In this document: positions 7,199-11,770 of the stretch, in pieces | Numbering within the stretch: position 1 is the stretch's first letter | Layout of the letters: every line of letters starts with the position of its first letter | Assembly: GCA_916049935.1 (NCBI GenBank) | Contig: CAJZJI010000006.1 | Span: 1 to 11,770 of the forward strand | Length of the DNA: 11,770 bases | Reading direction: 5' to 3' | DNA from: an uncultured Streptococcus sp. | GTDB taxonomy: Bacteria; Bacillota; Bacilli; Lactobacillales; Aerococcaceae | The notes under the pieces: generated by a model | The model's input: the letters and a program-made list of their open reading frames with translations, nothing else | Databases searched by the model: none | Told to the model about the DNA's origin: nothing | Translations under genes and position numbers: made by a program

Positions 7199-8635
7199 TT
7201 ATCCTTCTTTCTTGCTACTTGAATCTGATTGTAGCTGATTTACTTGTATATTTCCAGTTGTAGTTTCTGCAACTACTCTTGTCATTAAGTTTCGAGTTTT
7301 ACGAATCAATGCACTTCTTTCTGCTAAATCCTTCGTTTGTCGAATCACTTCAAAGACTGTTTCATCAAAGTGAATCGAACCAAGTGACGTTTCAATTTCG
7401 GCTTCCAGTCCGACTTCTTCAGCAACTTCGATTTTAATATTTCCATTTACGGTTTCAACGTCTACTTTTTTCGTTTCTGGATGTGCGACTGCTACTTTAA
7501 TATTTCCTGTTACGGCTTCTAGCTTCGTTCCAAGGAATTGACCATCGAGATGAATATTACCATTCACCGTTTCAGATACAATATCTTTGAAATCGAGTTG
7601 TTCATATTTAAGATTTCCGTTCACTGTTTCTGCTTCAAGAAGAACCCCTTTAACATCCTTCAAGCGAATATCTCCATTATCCACTTCGAAGTAATAATCT
7701 TTTCCTTCTAACTCTTTCAAATGAAGTGTTGTATTCAACCCTTTGACGGCAACATAATCATACACTTTTTGCGGAAGTGAAATCGTCCAGTCGCAGTATA
7801 CGCGCTTGCTGACACTCTTGATGACAATCTTATCGTCGTCTACGCCCACCTTCACACGGTCGCGAACAAATCCTTCTGCATCGAAAAACTCTTCGTCTTG
7901 CGCAGCCACGCGGCAATTTCCTTCAATCGTCATCGTGTTGCCAGGAACAGTCTTCACACGAACAATTCCGTTGGCCACTTTGAAATCGAGAATGCTCGCA
8001 TCATCGATTACTTGATGGAAATGATACGGTACTTTTTTGCCGTTTTTGGCTTCTAAGTAAGGCATGTTCGCTTCTGTATTTTGAATGACTGATCCCACCG
8101 CTGTCACAATTGAGTCTGCGAATTTTGCAGCCCATGAAGAGATATTTCCCGCTGTTCTACGAGTTTTATCTTCCCAGTCAGTGTCTTGCACTTTCTTCTT
8201 CGCTTTCTTAAAGCTTTCTTCCCATTCTTCTTTCTTTTCAGCTTTCATTTTGGCATCGGCTTGTTTCTTCTCTTGTAACAAGCTCTTATATTGGTTGTTC
8301 AACTGTTCTGCTTCTTCTTGCAGACGAACGAGTTCCATCTCTTCATCCACTGTCAACGGTTCAAGTTGCTCAGCCGTTTTGATTTCATCGATACGGCGAT
8401 CGATTTCTTTTGTACGTTTTAAAACCGCTTGAATCGATTCATCTGTTTGGTCGCTTTGAGCTGAGAATTTTGTAAATACACTCGCCACCCCTTCCAATAC
8501 AGAATCGACTTGGCTTGAAGTTGGCTGTTCTTTGTTGCTTGCCTTCTCACCCATTTTTTCGAGTAAGACTACTGCTTCCTCTGCTGAAATAATTCCTTTG
8601 TCTACTAATTCTAAAATTCTATCTTTTTGATTCAT
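7199..8635 (-). CDS. liaX: DUF4097 envelope-stress protein (LiaX/YvlB-like)
   Basis: A 478-residue protein with the architecture of LiaX (Enterococcus) or YvlB (Bacillus). There is a short helical N-terminal domain (NQKDRILELVDKGIISAEEA, 2-21). A long highly charged, Lys/Glu-rich helical segment follows (about 66-155), probably coiled coil. Last comes a C-terminal DUF4097 beta-repeat region (about 205-467). The beta region contains repeated turns of the form ETVNGNI/AVTGNI at about 336, 355, 374, 394, 415 and 457, roughly 18-21 residues apart in the first five, as expected of a beta-solenoid. No signal peptide or membrane helix is visible. In E. faecalis LiaX binds daptomycin and antimicrobial peptides and controls the LiaFSR response. 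That function is inferred by architecture and by the adjoining PspC and holin-like genes, and no liaFSR genes are in the window. AAGGGGG lies upstream of the ATG. First gene of the operon. Confidence 0.87.
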   Translation of the reverse strand: MNQKDRILELVDKGIISAEEAVVLLEKMGEKASNKEQPTSSQVDSVLEGVASVFTKFSAQSDQTDESIQAVLKRTKEIDRRIDEIKTAEQLEPLTVDEEMELVRLQEEAEQLNNQYKSLLQEKKQADAKMKAEKKEEWEESFKKAKKKVQDTDWEDKTRRTAGNISSWAAKFADSIVTAVGSVIQNTEANMPYLEAKNGKKVPYHFHQVIDDASILDFKVANGIVRVKTVPGNTMTIEGNCRVAAQDEEFFDAEGFVRDRVKVGVDDDKIVIKSVSKRVYCDWTISLPQKVYDYVAVKGLNTTLHLKELEGKDYYFEVDNGDIRLKDVKGVLLEAETVNGNLKYEQLDFKDIVSETVNGNIHLDGQFLGTKLEAVTGNIKVAVAHPETKKVDVETVNGNIKIEVAEEVGLEAEIETSLGSIHFDETVFEVIRQTKDLAERSALIRKTRNLMTRVVAETTTGNIQVNQLQSDSSSKKEG

Positions 8636-8678
8636 TTTCGTTTCCCCCTTAAATCGGTTCGTTCTTGATTACATTCTT

Positions 8679-8704
8679 AGTGTACAAAACTTCACTGATG
8701 AAAT
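8679..8704 (-). promoter_or_regulatory. Candidate liaX promoter with an overlapping dyad operator
   Basis: On the minus strand TACACT (8684-8679) is a plausible -10, but no consensus -35 lies 16-18 bp upstream. Instead that position is covered by an inverted repeat, ATTTCA-N4-TGAAGT (8704-8689, 5 of 6 positions symmetric). A weak -35 overlapped by a dyad is the layout expected of a response-regulator-activated promoter such as one driven by LiaR. Identity of the regulator is inference. Confidence 0.4.
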
Positions 8705-8714
8705 CATAGGACCT

Positions 8715-8738
8715 AAGGTGGATTTTTCGTCCAACCTT
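8715..8738. other. Hairpin upstream of the liaX promoter
   Basis: AAGGTGGA (8715-8722) pairs with TCC-A-ACCTT (8730-8738), an 8-bp stem with one bulged A and a TTTTTCG loop. No U-tract follows on either strand, so it is not a standard terminator. It could be an operator or a chance structure. Confidence 0.3.
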
Positions 8739-8806
8739 CTCTAAACCCAAAGTTGTATATCGAGTGTTTTATCTTTCCTCCCCCTACAATTTGATAATGA
8801 CGTTCT

Positions 8807-8994
8807 AAGATTCCGTAGAATTCAACGGATTTTATACTTGCAGTAATGGGGAATTGTATTAAATGCGAAATAGAGAATGTAGGAATTTATTCCGTACATT
8901 CTCTTTGAGGCTTTAAAGGTGAGAGACCTTGGCTCGAACCGGTACCCCATTACAGCAATGTATAAATAAATCCGTAGGAATTCGAAGGAATCTT
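8807..8994. repeat. 188-bp nested palindromic element, MITE-like or structured RNA
   Basis: The two ends are imperfect inverted repeats of about 45 nt. Pairing from outside in: 8807-8814 with 8987-8994 (8 bp); GAATTC 8818-8823 with 8978-8983; CGGATTT 8826-8832 with 8968-8974; TATAC 8833-8837 with 8960-8964; TTGC 8838-8841 with 8955-8958; GTAATGGGG 8843-8851 with 8945-8953. That is about 39 pairs in all. The interior holds a 14-bp hairpin (8872-8904, AGAGAATGTA/TACATTCTCT plus GGAA/TTCC with one bulged G, loop TTTA) and a small one (AAGGT/ACCTT, 8916-8930). The left arm is itself a near palindrome around GAATTC (8812-8829, TCCGT...ACGGA). TCCGTA occurs at both arms, inside the central hairpin, and again at 11030. 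No reading frame within it looks coding, and no clear target-site duplication is seen. It occupies most of the 439-bp gene-free gap between liaX and trmN6. Confidence 0.8.
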
Positions 8995-9013
8995 TCTTAT
9001 ATAGTGTCCCTTC

Positions 9014-9042
9014 TTGCGCCATTACCAATTTGTTGTTACACT
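9014..9042 (+). promoter_or_regulatory. Candidate promoter of trmN6-yazA-rsmI
   Basis: TTGCGC (9014-9019) and TACACT (9037-9042) are 17 bp apart, a moderate sigma-A-type match placed just after the palindromic element. Transcription would begin near 9049, some 25 nt ahead of the trmN6 start codon. Confidence 0.45.
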
Positions 9043-9074
9043 TTGGATACAGTAATTGTAGGAGTTGGAAAGTA

Positions 9075-9839
9075 ATGACAAAAAAGGAAGTCCCCTTGAA
9101 ATCGCATGAGCGACTCGATCGACTCGAAAAAGAAAATATCGATATCATTCAAAGTCGTGAGGTCTTCTCCTTTTCGCTGGATGCCGTCCTTTTAGCCGAC
9201 TTTGCCAATATCGCAAAAAGTCGAAAAGCTACAATCGTGGACCTTTGCTCTGGTAACGGTGCGGTGGCATTTTTACTCAGCCATAAAACCAAAAATCACA
9301 TTACCGCCATTGAAATCCAAGAACAGCTCTGGGACATGGCGATGCGCACGACCCAACTCAATAACTTAGAAGACCGCATCACGTTTATTAATCAGGATAT
9401 CCGTCAGTTAAAAGGCATCATCCAGAAAGATTCGGTCGACTTTATCACGTGCAATCCACCTTACTTCAAGGTAAAGGAAACCAATCAAACTAATTTGAAA
9501 GAATCCTACACAATTGCCCGTCATGAAGTGCATTTGCCACTCGAAGATTTACTCGAGACGATTTCTGGCCTTTTGAAGATGAAAGGAAAAGCCTATCTCG
9601 TACATAGACCCGACCGCCTCACGGATATTTTAACCGAGGCAAGAAACCACCGTCTCGAAGCAAAACGCGTGCAATTTGTCTATCCAAAAGAAGGCAAAGA
9701 AAGCAACATCGTCCTCATCGAACTAATGAAGGACGGACTTCCAGGAGGCCTTAAAGTATTGCCTCCGATTACGGTTTTCAATGAGGATCAAGAATATACG
9801 CAGAAGATTAGAAGCATCCTCTGGGGGGACGAATCATGA
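9075..9839 (+). CDS. trmN6: tRNA1(Val) adenine-37 N6-methyltransferase (YabB/TrmN6 family)
   Basis: A 254-residue class I SAM-dependent methyltransferase. Motif I reads DLCSGNGAV (56-64), and motif IV is CNPPYF with NPPY at 127-130, the signature of enzymes that methylate the exocyclic amine of adenine. The start [20 protein letters not shown] and [13 protein letters not shown] match the YabB/TrmN6 family, which modifies A37 of tRNA1(Val) in E. coli. The exact tRNA target here is not proven. The open frame reaches 9030, but the ATG at 9075 has GGAG 10 nt upstream and gives the family's usual N-terminus, while the upstream residues look like translated leader. The last four bases (ATGA) overlap the start of yazA, so translation is coupled. 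Confidence 0.9.
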   Translation: MTKKEVPLKSHERLDRLEKENIDIIQSREVFSFSLDAVLLADFANIAKSRKATIVDLCSGNGAVAFLLSHKTKNHITAIEIQEQLWDMAMRTTQLNNLEDRITFINQDIRQLKGIIQKDSVDFITCNPPYFKVKETNQTNLKESYTIARHEVHLPLEDLLETISGLLKMKGKAYLVHRPDRLTDILTEARNHRLEAKRVQFVYPKEGKESNIVLIELMKDGLPGGLKVLPPITVFNEDQEYTQKIRSILWGDES

Positions 9840-10159
9840 GCCAGTTCTTTATGTACGTCCTTCTCTGCAAGGACCAAACCTTTTATACGGGCTATACGGT
9901 TGATTTGGAGAAACGAATCGCGACTCACAATGCCGGAAAAGGTGCTAAATATACAAGGGTGAGAACTCCCGTCACTCTCCTTTACGCTAAAGAATTTGCC
10001 ACCAAGCAAGAAGCGATGAAGGCAGAAGCGGCGTTCAAGAAATTCTCTCGCCCGAAAAAAGAGACATTTCTACAGACGATTGGCGCAACCGTCGACCGTC
10101 CTGTCATTATTTATTTAGAAGGAGAACAGCCTCATGAGACAACAGAGTTATCGGACTGA
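9836..10159 (+). CDS. yazA: GIY-YIG domain protein, UPF0213 family
   Basis: A 107-residue protein made of a single GIY-YIG nuclease-like domain. The beta strand [17 protein letters not shown] (4-20) carries the degenerate 'YVL...YTG' form of the motif, followed by [18 protein letters not shown] (22-39) with the conserved Arg and His region, and a C-terminal [18 protein letters not shown]. This is the UPF0213/YazA family. Its substrate is unknown, and many members are annotated only as putative endonucleases. It starts within the trmN6 stop (ATGA) and its last 26 bases overlap rsmI. The order trmN6-yazA-rsmI equals yabB-yazA-yabC in B. subtilis. Confidence 0.92.
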   Translation: MSQFFMYVLLCKDQTFYTGYTVDLEKRIATHNAGKGAKYTRVRTPVTLLYAKEFATKQEAMKAEAAFKKFSRPKKETFLQTIGATVDRPVIIYLEGEQPHETTELSD

Positions 10160-11024
10160 AGGCAAAGGAAAACTATTCCTTGTCCCCACTCCGATTGGTA
10201 ACTTAGAAGATATGACTTTCCGCGCGGTAAATACTCTTCGCGACGTGGATTTAATCCTAGCCGAAGATACACGTCATACGCAAAAGTTACTCAATCATTT
10301 TGAAATCGAGACTCCGCAAAAGAGTTTCCATGAACATAATACTCAGGAGAGAATCCCTCAAGTCATCGAGTGGTTGCAAGAAGGAAAAACCATCGCGCAA
10401 GTGAGCGACGCTGGTACACCATCGATTAGCGACCCAGGTTTTGAACTCGTGCAAGCCTGTGTCGAAGTCGGCATTCCTGTCATTCCTCTTCCAGGGGCAA
10501 ACGCGGGAATTACGGCTCTTATCGCAAGCGGGCTTGTGCCACAACCGTTCTATTTCTATGGGTTCTTACCACGTAAAAAGAAAGAAAAAATCGAAGCCCT
10601 CGAACAATTACGCACACATAGCGAGACCGTGATTTTATACGAATCACCTTTCCGCCTAAAGGACACATTCTCGGCGATTCAGACCGTCTACGGCGAACAA
10701 CAATCTGTTGTGTTATGCCGCGAGTTGACGAAAACTTACGAAGAGTTTATTCGCGGAACAGCCGCAGAACTCGTTGCTCTTGTAAATGAGGAAGAATTAA
10801 AAGGTGAATGCTGCATCTTGATTGGATCTAAAAATCCTGATGAAGTGACAACTGCTCTAGCTGGTGCGTTAGAAGAAAATACGCCTGACGCCACACTTTC
10901 GATTGCAGAACAAGTCGAATGGTTTATGGAGCATCAAAACCTTACGCAAAAAGATGCGATTAAGGCTGTCGCAAAACATCTTGGCCTTAAGAAACAAGAA
11001 GTCTACAAAGAGATTCATGCATAA
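10134..11024 (+). CDS. rsmI: 16S rRNA (cytidine-1402-2'-O)-methyltransferase
   Basis: A 296-residue member of the tetrapyrrole-methylase-like RsmI family, which 2'-O-methylates C1402 in the 16S rRNA decoding centre, near the P site, using SAM. Seen in order: [18 protein letters not shown] (14-31), ILAEDTRHT (41-49), [13 protein letters not shown] (90-102), [16 protein letters not shown] (118-133), FYGFLPRK (141-148), and ESPFRL. A short helical C-terminal domain ([20 protein letters not shown], 271-290) is the usual RsmI helix-turn-helix tail. AAGGAG at 10119-10124 gives 9-nt spacing to the ATG, which lies inside the end of yazA. The stop codon falls in a stretch that resembles the right arm of the palindromic element at 8807-8994. 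Confidence 0.96.
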   Translation: MRQQSYRTEGKGKLFLVPTPIGNLEDMTFRAVNTLRDVDLILAEDTRHTQKLLNHFEIETPQKSFHEHNTQERIPQVIEWLQEGKTIAQVSDAGTPSISDPGFELVQACVEVGIPVIPLPGANAGITALIASGLVPQPFYFYGFLPRKKKEKIEALEQLRTHSETVILYESPFRLKDTFSAIQTVYGEQQSVVLCRELTKTYEEFIRGTAAELVALVNEEELKGECCILIGSKNPDEVTTALAGALEENTPDATLSIAEQVEWFMEHQNLTQKDAIKAVAKHLGLKKQEVYKEIHA

Positions 11025-11041
11025 ATAAATCCGTAAGATTT
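11017..11041 (+). repeat. Second, partial copy of the palindromic element's right arm
   Basis: Positions 11017-11041 match 8958-8982 at 22 of 25 bases, including an exact 15-mer (11021-11035, ATAAATAAATCCGTA). The match includes the rsmI stop codon and continues a few bases beyond. The rest of the 113-bp gap to the next gene does not obviously follow the element. It holds only a 6-bp hairpin (AGGAAA/TTTCCT, 11059-11080) and the terminator. Confidence 0.5.
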
Positions 11042-11106
11042 TCCATAATCAACAAACAAGGAAACCTAGTATGTTTTCCTCTTCTACAAAATACTACACA
11101 AACAAC

Positions 11107-11137
11107 AACACCCAAGCATTGCTGCTTGGGTGTTTGT
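11107..11137. terminator. Terminator between converging rsmI and TauE/SafE genes
   Basis: AACACCCAAGCA (11107-11118) and TGCTTGGGTGTT (11123-11134) form a perfect 12-bp stem with a TTGC loop. The T content after it is moderate (TGTTTA on plus; GTTGTTTG on minus). It starts about 80 bp after rsmI and ends only a few bases before the stop codon of the opposing gene, so it probably serves both. Confidence 0.88.
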
Positions 11138-11770
11138 TTATACTCCGATAAATTTAAATACATTGAAGGCGGTCATAAATACTAAAATAGCCATCAATCC
11201 TAAATAGAGTTTTTCAACGGCTTCGTGCGTGAGTTTCGATTGGATTTTTGTTCCAACCCAACCACCGAGTACCGCAAAAATCGCAATCGCTAAAATCACG
11301 AGACTGACATTGTTGTATTTCTCAAAGTCACGAATGACAGTCCCCATCTTAATAATCTGTGCAAAGAAAATCATCAAAATCGAATACGCTGCTGCGTCTT
11401 TTGCTTTCATCGAGAAGAAGTAAACCAAAAGTGCAATATTCAGCGGTCCTCCGCCAATGCCGAGATAGACAGAAATCATACCGACTGTTAATCCAATCGT
11501 CACAATCGCCACCAGATTGGAAACTTCTAGCGTTCGAATACTTTCCTTATTGAGTGTGAACAAAATAATGCCACCGAGCAATAAAAACAGAATCACGGAT
11601 TGCGTCGCACTCACTGCTTGGCTGCCCCAACTATCTACAGCATGAAGGAAAATCACGTCTCCGATTTTCCCACCGATAATCGACCCGAATGCCAATCCCA
11701 GTGCGATTTGTTTTTGGACATGAAACCCTAGCTTACTTCTTTTATAAATAGAAACTAGACACATCGTAAA
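11138..11770 (-). CDS. TauE/SafE-family membrane permease (5' end outside window)
   Basis: About 210 residues of a polytopic membrane protein of the TauE/SafE family, whose members export or import sulfite, sulfoacetate, taurine-derived or other small organic anions. The substrate cannot be read from sequence. The second-half hallmark GLTVGMISVYLGIGGGPLN is clear, followed by AAAYSILMIFFAQI and the closing GWVGTKIQSKLT...EKLYLGLMAILVF pattern. Before it, KLGFHVQKQIALGLAFGSII and GGKIGD match the end of the first half. A Met is present at 11764, but the frame stays open to the window edge, and family members normally have roughly 50-60 further residues with a first GxGGG motif, so the gene is cut and the true start lies beyond 11770. 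About six hydrophobic segments are visible. Confidence 0.9.
   Translation of the reverse strand, partial: FTMCLVSIYKRSKLGFHVQKQIALGLAFGSIIGGKIGDVIFLHAVDSWGSQAVSATQSVILFLLLGGIILFTLNKESIRTLEVSNLVAIVTIGLTVGMISVYLGIGGGPLNIALLVYFFSMKAKDAAAYSILMIFFAQIIKMGTVIRDFEKYNNVSLVILAIAIFAVLGGWVGTKIQSKLTHEAVEKLYLGLMAILVFMTAFNVFKFIGV

Noticed and set aside
7806..8432. Plus-strand open frames opposite liaX
   Set aside because: Ser/Phe-rich translations typical of the antisense of a Lys/Glu-rich gene, with no start signals.
8925..8960. tRNA-like GGTTCGAGCC on the minus strand, suggesting a tRNA gene
   Set aside because: The flanking bases do not form a 5-bp T-stem, no acceptor stem or anticodon arm fits, and the sequence is better explained by the element's own arms.
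8843..8960. T-box leader, because of GGGGTACCGG on the minus strand
   Set aside because: No specifier stem or terminator/antiterminator pair is seen, and no aminoacyl-tRNA synthetase or amino-acid gene follows.
8799..9002. Target-site duplication around the palindromic element
   Set aside because: Only a loose TTCTAA/TTCTTA similarity flanks it, too weak to claim.
8822..9148. A 108-codon open frame on the minus strand across the palindromic element
   Set aside because: It reads through the element arms and the start of trmN6 on the opposite strand, has no ribosome site, and its residues look like translated AT-rich spacer.
1..11770. CRISPR array, toxin-antitoxin pair or defence genes
   Set aside because: No spaced direct repeats and no recognisable defence or toxin domains were found on either strand.

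Overview
The window looks like chromosome of a low-GC Gram-positive of the order Lactobacillales. The gene order hprK-lgt-gpsA-galU-trxB, a LiaX/LiaY/LiaZ-type block next to it, strong AGGAGG-type ribosome binding sites and AT-rich spacers all point there. A Carnobacteriaceae, Aerococcaceae or Enterococcaceae member is plausible, but the sequence alone does not settle the genus.

Layout. Positions 1-266 (minus) hold the start of a lipoprotein gene that runs off the left edge. Positions 445-5224 (minus) hold a compact operon, read hprK, lgt, gpsA, galU, trxB: HPr kinase/phosphorylase, prolipoprotein diacylglyceryl transferase, glycerol-3-phosphate dehydrogenase, UTP-glucose-1-phosphate uridylyltransferase and thioredoxin reductase. 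It starts at an extended -10 promoter with a cre-like site in its spacer and ends at a 10-bp-stem terminator. Divergently, 5421-6504 (plus) is a two-gene membrane operon (DUF3290 and DUF421) with its own near-consensus promoter. A bidirectional terminator at 6519-6550 separates it from the minus-strand liaX-liaY-liaZ-like envelope-stress operon (8635 down to 6556). Positions 9075-11024 (plus) carry trmN6-yazA-rsmI, overlapping translation/RNA-modification genes in the order of Bacillus subtilis yabB-yazA-yabC. A convergent terminator separates these from a TauE/SafE permease that is cut by the right edge.

How it works together. HprK sets carbon-catabolite state through HPr-Ser46 phosphorylation. 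Lgt, GpsA and GalU feed envelope biogenesis (lipoprotein acylation, glycerol-3-phosphate for lipids and teichoic acids, UDP-glucose for glycolipids and polysaccharides), and TrxB handles thiol redox. The LiaXYZ block next door is a cell-envelope stress module, so most of the window is envelope-related housekeeping. The lipoprotein at the left edge is itself a predicted Lgt substrate.

The least ordinary piece is non-coding. An approximately 188-bp nested palindromic element at 8807-8994, between liaX and trmN6, has about 39 bp of arm pairing and two internal hairpins. A 25-bp sequence like its right arm recurs at the rsmI stop codon (11017-11041). I read it as an uncatalogued MITE-like or structured-RNA repeat. 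No CRISPR array, tRNA, rRNA, transposase or phage gene was seen.
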